28,601 bases of DNA from a virus. Where the stretch lies: the IMG/VR virus record IMGVR_UViG_3300021142_000142, positions 1 through 28,601 of that record. One strand, 5' to 3'. Below, piece by piece: positions 12,575 through 19,042 of this stretch. Each line of letters opens with the position of its first letter. Positions within the stretch are counted from its first letter, which is position 1. A model generated the notes under the pieces. The model saw only the letters and a program-made list of their open reading frames with translations, was not told the DNA's origin and did no database searches. The translations under genes were made by a program, and so were the position numbers.

Positions 12575-13264
12575 TCACTTCCTCCTTAATGCGCCGGTGC
12601 GCTTTGCTAGTTTCACCAAGTCAATCGTTTGTCCGTTAATTATCAGCATCCCATCAGCGTCTATTGTAAGCGTGCTTTGTCCGAACTTAATAGGTACTCC
12701 AGGTGGCACCGCGATTGCGGCGTCTTTAATTACAGCTTGGGACATATCAATGCCTACGGCTACTGATCCTTGGGTTGCATCGCCATTCACGTTGCCTATC
12801 CTTAGTCCTATCCCTGCATCGTTGGGTGCGCCTGACGCTACCCCTTTGCCGATCACAATATCCACACCGACTTTATTGCCGAGCTTGTCCACACCATTAG
12901 CGAAGTTATCTACCTCCAACCCTACCAATGCGCTCGGTGTCGCTGTACCGGACTTATCCCTTGCTTCGAATACTCCACCCCACGTTGGCCCTGCTCCTTG
13001 GTACTTGTTACCCTGCCCATAAACCCCTACGTTTTCTCCGCCTGTGGCGTAGTTGTCCACGATGCCTAGCACTGCCCACTCGAATGAGGTTGTCCCTTGT
13101 TGCGTCTGAGTATAGCCACGCATGGCTGAGTTCACCCATCCCGCTTGCCCCCCTGCGGGGGCTTGGCGCGTTACAAAAAGCGTAGCGACTTCGGAGTTCT
13201 GGATTACATCGGCATGGGCTACACCGCATAGCATCACCGCCGCGATAGTGGCTTTAAGCTTCAT
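12575..13264 (-). CDS. Exported Gly-rich protein with Sec signal peptide
   Basis: Two hundred twenty-nine residues. The N-terminus M-K-L-K-A-T-I-A-A-V-M-L-C-G-V-A-H-A-D is a textbook Sec signal peptide with cleavage expected after A-H-A. The mature part is rich in Gly, Asn, Val and Asp and looks beta-structured (G-E-N-V-G-V-Y-G-Q-G, G-L-R-I-G-N-V-N-G-D), recalling tail-fibre or appendage beta domains. The family is not recognised. An exported protein inside the leftward early-type operon is unexpected; superinfection exclusion or host-surface modification are possible but unproven. ATG 13264 has GGTGA upstream. Confidence 0.68.
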   Translation of the reverse strand: MKLKATIAAVMLCGVAHADVIQNSEVATLFVTRQAPAGGQAGWVNSAMRGYTQTQQGTTSFEWAVLGIVDNYATGGENVGVYGQGNKYQGAGPTWGGVFEARDKSGTATPSALVGLEVDNFANGVDKLGNKVGVDIVIGKGVASGAPNDAGIGLRIGNVNGDATQGSVAVGIDMSQAVIKDAAIAVPPGVPIKFGQSTLTIDADGMLIINGQTIDLVKLAKRTGALRRK

Positions 13265-13436
13265 CTTTATCACCATTAGAAATACTCAACAACTTAAGAG
13301 CGACATTAAGAAACGAATGTTCAAAATGCCTAGGATCGACTACACCTAACGTCTCTGGGCTGAACACCATGACTGCATAACCTTCCTGTTTCATCTGCAT
13401 AATAGCTTTTCTATGTTCGTACTTTAGCTTGTCCAT
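13254..13436 (-). CDS. Small phage protein, paralog of the gene at 15495
   Basis: The core R-K-A-I-M-Q-M-K-Q-E-G-Y-A-V-M-V-F-S-P-E-T-L parallels K-K-A-I-E-Q-M-R-K-E-G-C-A-V-V-V-L-T-P-K-E-L of the 15495-15713 product. Both belong to a common phage family of unknown function. ATG 13436 shares a nucleotide with the upstream stop. Confidence 0.65.
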   Translation of the reverse strand: MDKLKYEHRKAIMQMKQEGYAVMVFSPETLGVVDPRHFEHSFLNVALKLLSISNGDKDEA

Positions 13437-13645
13437 CACTCCACCTCATACTCTAGAGTCTCTTCACACCACACGGCTTCCATCAGTTCATTATCGCTAC
13501 GCTTAAGCGCGGCTAGTTTTCTCTCTATCGCCTCCTTTATTTCTTCGGGAGTGACAAGCTCCCATGGTTTGTCTGTTGATACGCTGAAGCCTATGCTGAA
13601 TATGTGTTCGTACTGTTTGTTGTCGTTCCATTTTTGCGCGTTCAT
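13436..13645 (-). CDS. Hypothetical protein, 69 aa
   Basis: Contains F-S-I-G-F-S-V-S and L-V-T-P-E-E-I-K-E-A-I-E, an alpha/beta small protein. GAGGT precedes ATG 13645. The final V-E codons form the next gene's ribosome site. Confidence 0.6.
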   Translation of the reverse strand: MNAQKWNDNKQYEHIFSIGFSVSTDKPWELVTPEEIKEAIERKLAALKRSDNELMEAVWCEETLEYEVE

Positions 13646-13664
13646 GGTTTTACCTCATTATGGT

Positions 13665-13961
13665 TTACCCTAGCGTTATTGTCGCAACTGGGTATTCTGT
13701 CTCGGTATTGTTTATCCACCCGTATCGCTCTCCCTCGGGGGATTGTTTTAGTGCATAGGCTACGATGTATATCTCGTTGCTATCTTCCGAGCGGTAGATG
13801 TTTATGTCGCATCGGTCGTTGGTCTCCCGGTTAAAATAGGTTGTCCATACGTCATCACCGTTTGATTCTGCATCCGCTGAAAAATCCCTCACGGCTACGG
13901 TCAGCATAGCGAACCTATGCTCTTTCACGAACGCTTCGAGTTTGTCTTGTGTGTCTATCAT
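13665..13961 (-). CDS. Hypothetical protein, 98 aa
   Basis: Mixed alpha/beta, acidic, with no recognised domain. GGGAGAATTAAA precedes ATG 13961, and the start overlaps the upstream stop by four nt. Confidence 0.6.
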   Translation of the reverse strand: MIDTQDKLEAFVKEHRFAMLTVAVRDFSADAESNGDDVWTTYFNRETNDRCDINIYRSEDSNEIYIVAYALKQSPEGERYGWINNTETEYPVATITLG

Positions 13962-14128
13962 TTTAATTCTCCCGACGTGATTGTGGCTTTATGCACTAGA
14001 AAATCTATAATTAGCTTCGCGTCTTTTTCCGTAATGCAATAGCTCTCGGCATTGGTTTTGTCCTCGCCATATATTGCTACTATTCCGGGTGCTATGCGCG
14101 TATAGGTATAGCCTTTGTACTTTTTCAT
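13958..14128 (-). CDS. Hypothetical protein, 56 aa
   Basis: Starts M-K-K-Y-K-G-Y-T-Y-T and ends T-S-G-E-L-K. Its last codons contain the GGGAG ribosome site of the following gene and the stop forms an ATGA overlap. No domain recognised. Confidence 0.58.
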   Translation of the reverse strand: MKKYKGYTYTRIAPGIVAIYGEDKTNAESYCITEKDAKLIIDFLVHKATITSGELK

Positions 14129-14129
14129 C

Positions 14130-14324
14130 TCATAACCCCTTATCCCTAATATAGTCCGCGAAGTGGTTAGCCCTGCCCATCCCTAATTTACCCGCGCATT
14201 TTTTCTTGACGTTCATGGCTTGCAGTTGCGGGATACACTCGGCCCTGTGTTTAGGTAGTTTGGTTTTGTCGGCTTGACCGCCTAGGCGTAGCCCGCAGAG
14301 TGGGCATATTGTGTTGTATTGCAT
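14130..14324 (-). CDS. Small zinc-finger protein, 64 aa
   Basis: C-P-L-C-G-L-R-L-G and L-P-K-H-R-A-E-C make a C2HC-like zinc site. ATG 14324 has better spacing from GAGGGA than the ATG at 14330. The C-terminus is basic, so nucleic-acid binding is plausible. Confidence 0.6.
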   Translation of the reverse strand: MQYNTICPLCGLRLGGQADKTKLPKHRAECIPQLQAMNVKKKCAGKLGMGRANHFADYIRDKGL

Positions 14325-14334
14325 TGCCATTCCC

Positions 14335-14478
14335 TCAGTTCGCCATAAACATCACGCCCATAAGGCAGGTGAAAAACGTCACGGCAAGGTATGCTAGGTT
14401 AATCTCGTTTTCGCTTTTCGCCATGCTCAGGATCGCCGTTACTACGGCAAATGTAAAAAATATAATTAGAATCGCCAT
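14335..14478 (-). CDS. 47-aa two-helix membrane microprotein
   Basis: Two hydrophobic helices (I-L-I-I-F-F-T-F-A-V-V-T-A-I-L and Y-L-A-V-T-F-F-T-C-L-M-G-V-M-F) joined by a charged K-S-E-N-E loop. GAGG lies seven nt before ATG 14478. Confidence 0.58.
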   Translation of the reverse strand: MAILIIFFTFAVVTAILSMAKSENEINLAYLAVTFFTCLMGVMFMAN

Positions 14479-14531
14479 TGGTTCGCCTCGGGTTGTCTTT
14501 ATGGTTAGCTATGCTGTCGATACCACGCTCT

Positions 14532-14717
14532 TTAATTTTCTGGGTTTCCTACTCGCATAACCCCTTTAGGGCGGTCGCATACCGCCCATGCAAGTCTAAT
14601 CAATGCTTCCGCTTCATCCCGGCGTAGTCCGTAGTATTCGGCATATCCATCGACGGAAAAAAAGTTATTAACCCAGTCTAAATATACGCGCTCAAAGTCT
14701 TCACGGTTCATTGTCAT
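14532..14717 (-). CDS. Conserved small phage protein, 59-61 aa
   Basis: The core Y-L-D-W-V-N-N-F-F-S-V and Y-A-E-Y-Y-G-L, then E-A-E-A-L-I, belongs to a family common in phages and prophages, function unknown. Two starts are possible, ATG 14717 or ATG 14711; GAGGGA spacing favours the second. A 41-nt gap upstream holds a GC-rich hairpin (14733-14750). Confidence 0.7.
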   Translation of the reverse strand: MTMNREDFERVYLDWVNNFFSVDGYAEYYGLRRDEAEALIRLAWAVCDRPKGVMRVGNPEN

Positions 14718-14758
14718 TCCCTCATTAATTAAGGGGCGCGGTGTGGCCCCCGTGGGTT

Positions 14759-15193
14759 TTAGCAATTACGAATCCAGTAGTCCACGCCGTCAAACTCGAC
14801 AAGCATATAGTCATATTGAAGTTCCCTAGCCGCTTGATCCCAATCGATGCAGTTGCAAGGCCATGACAAACCTTCGGGGATCATTCCACAATCTTCGGCA
14901 AGCTCTTGTGCGTAGTCTTTAAAGTAGCTGTATCTAATCAGTGTCTCACCATATTCCCAGTCGGCTACACCTCCACATTCAGCGGCTAGGGCCTCAAGTT
15001 TCGCAAGCTCATCTTCCAGTTCATCACTCCAGTTAACATCATTCCGCGCGTATCTAGCAAAGTCATACCCGGCGTTATCTGGATTTGATGCCCATTCTGT
15101 TTCTATGGTGTCTCTGATTTCTTTAAGCTCTGCAATCCGCTCAATAATGTCGCGTGAGTCGATGACGTCTTGTGTGTTGGTGATTGGTTCCAT
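14759..15193 (-). CDS. Conserved acidic phage protein, 144 aa
   Basis: The C-terminal half (Y-F-K-D-Y-A-Q-E-L-A-E-D, then C-I-D-W-D-Q-A-A-R-E-L-Q, then Y-W-I-R) is a pattern I recognise from many phage proteins of unknown function. Its strong acidity could suit a DNA mimic or antirestriction factor, but that is speculation. GGAGG precedes ATG 15193. Confidence 0.7.
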   Translation of the reverse strand: MEPITNTQDVIDSRDIIERIAELKEIRDTIETEWASNPDNAGYDFARYARNDVNWSDELEDELAKLEALAAECGGVADWEYGETLIRYSYFKDYAQELAEDCGMIPEGLSWPCNCIDWDQAARELQYDYMLVEFDGVDYWIRNC

Positions 15194-15196
15194 TGT

Positions 15197-15490
15197 CTAG
15201 TCCTCCGCCGCTACGAGGCGCGTATCTAAACTAGCCGTGTTGAACCCATCAGTAGGGATGAAGTAATACCCATCATTGTCTGAGCCTACGGTATACCTAT
15301 CGCCCCAAAGCAGTCCAAGCTTTTCTATCAGCGCCTTTGCGGCTTGCCAATGCACGTCTGCCGCTCTTAATTCGTATGGGTAGCTGATGGTGATTGATCC
15401 CGCTTGGCATATGGCCTTGATACGCGCCCCACGATAGTTTGTTGGTCCGATAAACTTGGTCTTGATGATTGCTCTCGGTGAAATCTGCAT
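15197..15490 (-). CDS. Hypothetical protein, 97 aa
   Basis: The start M-Q-I-S-P-R-A-I at ATG 15490 has an AGAGGAAT site made from the upstream gene's E-E codons. The sequence contains R-G-A-R-I-K-A and W-Q-A-A-K-A-L-I, a pattern seen in phage early proteins. Function unknown. Confidence 0.6.
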   Translation of the reverse strand: MQISPRAIIKTKFIGPTNYRGARIKAICQAGSITISYPYELRAADVHWQAAKALIEKLGLLWGDRYTVGSDNDGYYFIPTDGFNTASLDTRLVAAED

Positions 15491-15494
15491 TTTC

Positions 15495-15713
15495 TTATTC
15501 CTCTTGTTCGTATAGTTCAACGCTTGCCAGCGCGTGTGCTTTGATCTCGTCACTTATATCCGCTCGGGCAAACGTGTTATTGTTTAGCGCCCTGTCTACT
15601 CCGAGATATATAAAGGTTTCTAGCAGGGAGGGGTTTAGCCCCTTTAGCTCTTTTGGCGTGAGTACGACAACCGCGCAACCCTCTTTCCGCATCTGTTCGA
15701 TTGCTTTCTTCAT
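15495..15713 (-). CDS. Small phage protein, paralog of the gene at 13254
   Basis: Starts M-K-K-A-I-E-Q-M-R-K-E-G. The paralog fixes this start at ATG 15713 rather than the longer 15770 form. The rest contains L-T-P-K-E-L-K-G-L and a helical C-terminus. Function unknown. Confidence 0.65.
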   Translation of the reverse strand: MKKAIEQMRKEGCAVVVLTPKELKGLNPSLLETFIYLGVDRALNNNTFARADISDEIKAHALASVELYEQEE

Positions 15714-15717
15714 TGCC

Positions 15718-15948
15718 TTACATTCCAACCATTGCCGCGCGCACCGCGCTTTTAGAGTACCTAGCCCCATCAGGTGTGCTGAATTCCTCCCGCATTCCCC
15801 GAAGCTCTAAGAAAAGCTCTACTGCACTGTCCCGGTTTAGCCCGCACGAAATAGCCCACAATGCGTCCTGGTAAAGCCCCTCATCGTTATTGATCCAAAG
15901 CGAGACGTTCCAATGGTTCCAGTTCTTATGTCCGTTATAGGTTTTCAT
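15718..15948 (-). CDS. DUF7249-like protein, 76 aa
   Basis: Y-N-G-H-K-N-W-N-H-W-N-V-S-L-W-I-N-N-D-E is highly characteristic of a small phage family (DUF7249, assigned from memory). AGGAG lies seven nt before ATG 15948. Function unknown. Confidence 0.75.
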   Translation of the reverse strand: MKTYNGHKNWNHWNVSLWINNDEGLYQDALWAISCGLNRDSAVELFLELRGMREEFSTPDGARYSKSAVRAAMVGM

Positions 15949-15979
15949 GATTTTCTCCTGTAGGGCCATGCCCCGCTCT

Positions 15980-16231
15980 TTAAATTCCTAAATCCTTCAC
16001 AATTGCACGCAGCGCCGTGTCAATATGCTTGTCGTCCATGTAGTTGTAGAGTGTATCGGCAATATATATGCTAGATTGCGAAGCAAACAGCAAGTCCCAC
16101 CTAAACCGCTTGTCTAAGTCTTTAACCCGTGCGTCATTCTTCAACGCTTCCTTGTGTGCTAGCACCTTATCACGCGGCAATGCTTCAATGGCATGCTTAA
16201 TGTACTCGTAGTGTTCTGGTTTGATTTTCAC
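15980..16231 (-). CDS. Conserved small phage protein with GTG start, 83 aa
   Basis: The product begins V-K-I-K-P-E-H-Y-E-Y-I-K and contains K-R-F-R-W-D-L-L-F-A, matching a phage family that normally starts M-K-I-K-P. GTG 16231 has GGAGG eight nt upstream, so it is preferred over the ATG at 16288. Confidence 0.72.
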   Translation of the reverse strand: MKIKPEHYEYIKHAIEALPRDKVLAHKEALKNDARVKDLDKRFRWDLLFASQSSIYIADTLYNYMDDKHIDTALRAIVKDLGI

Positions 16232-16235
16232 CCTC

Positions 16236-16343
16236 TTAGCCTCCCAAAATATCAGCAATGCTCTCGCCAAACGCGAGTAAAAAGGCAATTAAATACAGTG
16301 TCCAGTCGGCTTTGTCGGTCTTATGGGGGTTGATGATTCGCAT
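16236..16343 (-). CDS. 35-aa membrane microprotein, first gene after an internal promoter
   Basis: Begins M-R-I-I-N-P-H-K-T-D-K-A-D-W and then one hydrophobic helix (L-Y-L-I-A-F-L-L-A-F). GGAGAGAACA precedes ATG 16343. It lies just downstream of the promoter/operator unit at 16363-16415. Confidence 0.58.
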   Translation of the reverse strand: MRIINPHKTDKADWTLYLIAFLLAFGESIADILGG

Positions 16344-16362
16344 TGTTCTCTCCAGTTGCTCT

Positions 16363-16377
16363 GGTGTCGGTGACACC
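16363..16377. promoter_or_regulatory. Operator-like inverted repeat
   Basis: GGTGTC-ggt-GACACC is a perfect 6-bp inverted repeat. It lies just downstream of the leftward promoter at 16386-16415, in the 5' leader of the operon, where a repressor could act. Either ribbon-helix-helix protein encoded just upstream is a candidate ligand. Confidence 0.45.
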
Positions 16378-16385
16378 GTGGACAT

Positions 16386-16415
16386 AGTCTAATCCTTCAC
16401 TTTTTCGCTTGTCAA
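16386..16415 (-). promoter_or_regulatory. Leftward sigma70-like promoter
   Basis: On the minus strand TTGACA (16410-16415) and TAGACT (16386-16391) are separated by 18 nt. They lie in an AT-rich 140-nt gap between the regulator gene and the first small membrane gene. The position suits the main promoter of the small-gene operon. Confidence 0.55.
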
Positions 16416-16484
16416 TAGTTTTTGTAATTATTTTTTCACCTTGAGAATCAAGGGTTTGCGCCGTCCGTGGCGCGGGGTTGGTCC

Positions 16485-16844
16485 TTAATCTTCGAACGCG
16501 TGGCGTTCTTTTATTTCCTTGCATTGCTCAGCAATGAACGCTTGCTTGATGGCGTGCTTGAGCGCTTCCGTTTTACTGAGGCCATATCTTTCGGCTAGGT
16601 ATTCAACCGCCACTGTCACGGCATTGTTCAGCTTTATCGTGTGGCCCTCTGGGTCATCAAACGGCATGGGGGCCGCTTCCTTTATATCCTGCGCGTACTC
16701 CCACGGGTCCCGCTCATATCTTTCCCAAGCCCGCTTAATCAGAGTTTCCAATTCCCCCGGGGCCCTGCGGTGCGTAGCTTCCGCCATGACTGCCAACTTT
16801 GCGCTGGAAGTATCACTTATAGCTATCATCCTTTTCTTATTCAT
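16485..16844 (-). CDS. Putative double ribbon-helix-helix regulator
   Basis: One hundred nineteen residues. The N-terminal part (M-I-A-I-S-D-T-S-S-A-K-L, then a long helix) has the strand-helix-helix pattern of an RHH repressor. The C-terminal part (H-T-I-K-L-N-N-A-V-T-V-A-V-E-Y-L, then G-L-S-K-T-E-A-L-K-H-A-I) has the same pattern again, suggesting two RHH units in one chain. GGGGGA precedes ATG 16844, two nt after the upstream stop. It sits right before a promoter/operator unit, consistent with a repressor. This is a by-eye fold call. Confidence 0.6.
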   Translation of the reverse strand: MNKKRMIAISDTSSAKLAVMAEATHRRAPGELETLIKRAWERYERDPWEYAQDIKEAAPMPFDDPEGHTIKLNNAVTVAVEYLAERYGLSKTEALKHAIKQAFIAEQCKEIKERHAFED

Positions 16845-16845
16845 C

Positions 16846-17250
16846 TTAGTCCCCCAGAACTTGAGCCAGACCATCAGCATAGTATTGCTTTTCCTTCGGG
16901 TTTAAAGCCCGCCACTTCACACCACGTTCGGCGCACAAAGCCTGTACCCTGCGCTCAAAGTCATCCACACTCCCTAAACGCGGGATCAATTCCCTCGCCG
17001 AGTCACCTAGCACGGATTTCCACGCTTTCTTCCATACTTCATACTCATACGCGGTAGATGAATTGGGATCTGCAGACACTCGGATTTGAACGCCCCTTGG
17101 CACCGGCAATGTCGAACTGCCGAATTGCTTCCTCCAATGCTCTCGCACTATATAGTCCAACTCAGCGGCCCTTGACCGACTATTTTTCTCCCCAAGTTGG
17201 GATAAAGCCTCTGCAACATCGGTGGCCAGTTTGATAGAGACAATTTTCAT
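16846..17250 (-). CDS. Putative ribbon-helix-helix regulator
   Basis: One hundred thirty-four residues. The start M-K-I-V-S-I-K-L-A-T-D-V-A-E-A-L, followed by S-R-S-R-A-A-E-L-D-Y-I-V, fits a CopG/Arc-type RHH. A C-terminal domain of unknown fold follows (R-G-V-K-W-R-A-L-N). AGGAG lies six nt before ATG 17250. As the first gene of the leftward operon, with an inverted repeat in its leader, autoregulation is likely but inferred. Confidence 0.62.
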   Translation of the reverse strand: MKIVSIKLATDVAEALSQLGEKNSRSRAAELDYIVREHWRKQFGSSTLPVPRGVQIRVSADPNSSTAYEYEVWKKAWKSVLGDSARELIPRLGSVDDFERRVQALCAERGVKWRALNPKEKQYYADGLAQVLGD

Positions 17251-17271
17251 ACACTCTCCTAGAGGGTTAAA

Positions 17272-17290
17272 GGAGGGCGGAATGCCCTCC
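17272..17290. promoter_or_regulatory. Operator-like hairpin in the leader of the leftward operon
   Basis: GGAGGGC-ggaat-GCCCTCC is a perfect 7-bp inverted repeat 22 nt upstream of the ATG and just downstream of the -10 box. There is no T-tract, so a repressor site or leader hairpin is more likely than a terminator. Confidence 0.5.
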
Positions 17291-17296
17291 GATTTC

Positions 17297-17325
17297 AAAA
17301 TAGCACCCGATTTCTAGGACGTCAA
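17297..17325 (-). promoter_or_regulatory. Leftward sigma70-like promoter
   Basis: On the minus strand TTGACG (17320-17325) and TATTTT (17297-17302) are separated by exactly 17 nt. It would drive the two RHH genes and the operon. The layout, a promoter followed immediately by an inverted repeat, matches that at 16363-16415. Confidence 0.55.
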
Positions 17326-17346
17326 GAATTTTCGAAGGGTTTTATA

Positions 17347-17402
17347 GGAGTTCTAAAAGAGTGCGCCCATTTTTGGGAATCTGGAGTACTAAAAGAGTGC
17401 GC
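17347..17402. repeat. Two 20-bp direct repeats with 36-bp periodicity
   Basis: GGAGTTCTAAAAGAGTGCGC (17347-17366) and GGAGTACTAAAAGAGTGCGC (17383-17402) differ at one position. They lie upstream of the leftward promoter, a likely place for an activator, repressor or replication-initiator site. Confidence 0.6.
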
Positions 17403-17457
17403 TTTTTAGTGTTAGTTACCAAGCTAGACAAAGTTTACAGGGAATAGAGGGTTAATC

Positions 17458-17500
17458 GAGGGCGGTTAGAGCGTTTAGGGAGTGTGATTAGAGGGCGGTT
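17458..17500. repeat. Two GAGGGCGGTT repeats
   Basis: Identical decamers at 17458-17467 and 17491-17500, 33 nt apart. A related GGAGGGCGG lies in the hairpin at 17272. They may be half sites for the same protein. Confidence 0.4.
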
Positions 17501-17576
17501 TTCGGTTGTGTGGAAAATGTCGGAAAGCCTTGTGCGGTGCGGGTTCTAGGTTTTTTGTGAGTGTTACAAGTGGTTT

Positions 17577-17878
17577 TGTGATTCTAAGGCCGGGCTTAGT
17601 CCAATGTCGTTTAGCTATGCGTGGTGCGGGCTGTGGGGGTTTGTTATAGGTGCATCTAGCTTCTACCTAATTATTTTGAAAGTACAATGTTTATAAGAGA
17701 GAGGTGGAGGAACAAAAAGATGGGACGTCCCACAAACACCACACATCCCCCAAAAACCCCTCGATGGGGCGGCTATTATTATTATTTAGTAGAAGATAGA
17801 TATATATATAACAAACATCCTAAACCCCTGCCAATGCTGGCTAAACGACATTGCAATCATGCCGGCCTTAGATTCACA
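17577..17878. repeat. Long inverted repeat, 39-bp arms, centred on a palindrome
   Basis: The arm at 17577-17615 and the reverse complement of 17840-17878 share TGTGA(T/A)TCTAAGGCCGG, then eight mostly different bases, then CAATGTCGTTTAGC. Weaker matching extends both ways; for example GTTTGTTATA and ATCTA..TTCTAC recur inside the loop side. The homologous arms may therefore reach about 150 nt at lower identity. The centre of symmetry falls within one nt of the perfect palindrome at 17721-17732. An AT-rich stretch (17775-17814) lies inside. No convincing gene covers it. It may be a replication origin or recombination site, or a decayed inverted duplication. Confidence 0.6.
17721..17732. repeat. 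Perfect 12-bp palindrome TGGGACGTCCCA
   Basis: A self-complementary dodecamer at the centre of the long inverted repeat. It could be the binding site of a dimeric protein or the tip of a cruciform. Confidence 0.5.
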
Positions 17879-18058
17879 GCTTCCCGCGTAAGGCTTACAT
17901 TCCGCGCCCCATAAGGTTTTCGACATTTCTTGGCAGTCTGAGTAGTTGCCGTGGGTTTCCCGGCGGCGTGTTGGGTTTCCGTGAGGTGCATTGATGCCTT
18001 GGATTCGTTGCTTGCCTTGTTTGCTTAGTTGTCCTGGTGTGCATTGTTCTCTCGACGT

Positions 18059-18202
18059 GCTTGAGATCCGCAGAGTAGCAAAATGTCCTGACCCTTTACC
18101 TTCGCATGGGTTGCTATGCTTTCGTCGCTTCACGGGCTTCTCAGGCGGTCGCGGCGGTATTCTGAATGGTCTATGCGCTTGAGACCCGCAGGGTAGCAAA
18201 AT
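18059..18202. repeat. Two 26-bp direct repeats, 118 bp apart
   Basis: GCTTGAGATCCGCAGAGTAG plus CAAAAT (18059-18084) recurs at 18177-18202 with two changes (GAGACCC, GCAGGG). The repeats fall in different frames of the long minus-strand ORF that spans them, so they are DNA-level elements rather than protein repeats. No function assigned. Confidence 0.55.
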
Positions 18203-18381
18203 CTTTCCGGGCAAACCCGGCAGGCGCGAACCCACCGTACCCGATACCCCCCTTATGGCTTTGGAGTCCCTAGGAGCGGCTAAAATAGTGTTCCAGACAA
18301 ATAATTACCAAATCCCACCAAAACAGCTATGCCGACCCCGCCCCCGGCCTTCCCGCATTTAGCCCCCCAAGCTTTTCAAAA

Positions 18382-18481
18382 GGGTCCCATACCCGCTATA
18401 CCTACAAAAAATCTTCGCGCCCAAAACACCCCCCATGCCAATCCAACGGGTCCCATACCCCCCACCCCTACATAAAAAATT
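18382..18481. repeat. Two imperfect direct repeats upstream of the terminase genes
   Basis: GGGTCCCATACCC, a C/A-rich spacer and CCTACA followed by an A-tract occur at 18382-18412 and 18448-18481, 66 nt apart. A TTGACA lies at the end of the second copy (18481-18486) but lacks a good -10 at 16-18 nt. They may be control elements of the rightward operon. The rest of the gap from 17879 to 18544 shows no supportable gene. Confidence 0.45.
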
Positions 18482-18544
18482 TGACAACACTTTCCCCCTA
18501 TGTTAGCGTCAAGCTCTCTGGGCCTCCTACCCTGCCAAAAAACT

Positions 18545-19042
18545 ATGGAAGATTTTGAAATCCCTCTCGGTCGTACACCTGCCTCACACGCCAAGGCCGT
18601 TTTCGCTTCTCCAGCGTTTATCAATGCAAAAATCCCCGATGCTCCTTCAGAGCCTCTCACAGCCCAAGAAATGGATTGGGTGACTTCCACGGTGGCACAA
18701 GGACAAAAAACGTCACCAGCGCCGTCTCCGGCAGCGGAAAGGTATCTCACAACGGCTTTTAGACCCTACGATTTCGCATTGCCTGTTACAGAGACGCAAT
18801 GGAGGAACTTTGTCCTGACGAAGTGGTATCAGCAAGCAAACGACCCAGACCCTAAAATTGCCAAGGCGGCATTGGATTCGATTGCCAAATCCTGCGTAGC
18901 TAACCTGATGGTTGAGAAAAAGGAGATCAGCATTACAACAAAACCCACCGGGGAACTTGAAGCGGAGCTTGCGGGACTCATAGCCAAACTATCTGGCCGA
19001 GTGAATGAGAAGGTTGTTGAAGGCACAGCGGAGCGCGTGTGA
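18545..19042 (+). CDS. Putative small terminase subunit or terminase-associated protein
   Basis: One hundred sixty-five residues from ATG 18545; an in-frame ATG at 18500 adds 15 residues, and neither has a clear ribosome site. The C-terminal half (W-R-N-F-V-L-T-K-W-Y-Q-Q-A, D-P-K-I-A-K-A-A-L-D-S-I-A-K) is helical and ends with a Glu/Leu-rich oligomerisation-like segment. Its place directly before TerL, with a TGATG overlap, suggests TerS, which would recognise the packaging site. The sequence alone is not diagnostic. Confidence 0.6.
   Translation: MEDFEIPLGRTPASHAKAVFASPAFINAKIPDAPSEPLTAQEMDWVTSTVAQGQKTSPAPSPAAERYLTTAFRPYDFALPVTETQWRNFVLTKWYQQANDPDPKIAKAALDSIAKSCVANLMVEKKEISITTKPTGELEAELAGLIAKLSGRVNEKVVEGTAERV

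Noticed and set aside
14728-14758. Terminator hairpin GGGGC/GCCCC between two small genes
   Set aside because: The stem is short, the loop long and the following sequence has no T-run in the direction of transcription.
16321-16524. 67-codon open frame on the - strand
   Set aside because: It starts inside the RHH gene and covers the promoter and operator at 16363-16415; it is basic and low in information. The promoter and the 35-aa gene explain the region better.
17347-17402. CRISPR-like array
   Set aside because: Only two copies of the repeat exist, with a single 16-nt gap and no cas genes.
17687-17914. 75-codon open frame on the + strand in the control region
   Set aside because: It runs through the palindrome, the AT-rich tract and the right repeat arm (Y-Y-Y-Y, P-P-K-T-P), looks like translated repeats, and no family is recognised. 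An internal ATG at 17719 does have GGAGG upstream, so a small product is not fully excluded.
17786-18235. 149-codon open frame on the - strand in the control region
   Set aside because: It crosses the inverted-repeat arm, and the 26-bp direct repeats fall in it in different frames. The composition is Pro/Arg/Ser-rich and there is no clear ribosome site. Treated as non-coding.
18481-18512. TTGACA promoter for the terminase operon
   Set aside because: The -35 is perfect but the nearest TATGTT lies only 12 nt away, and at 17 nt only TAGCGT is present. Too weak to annotate as a promoter.
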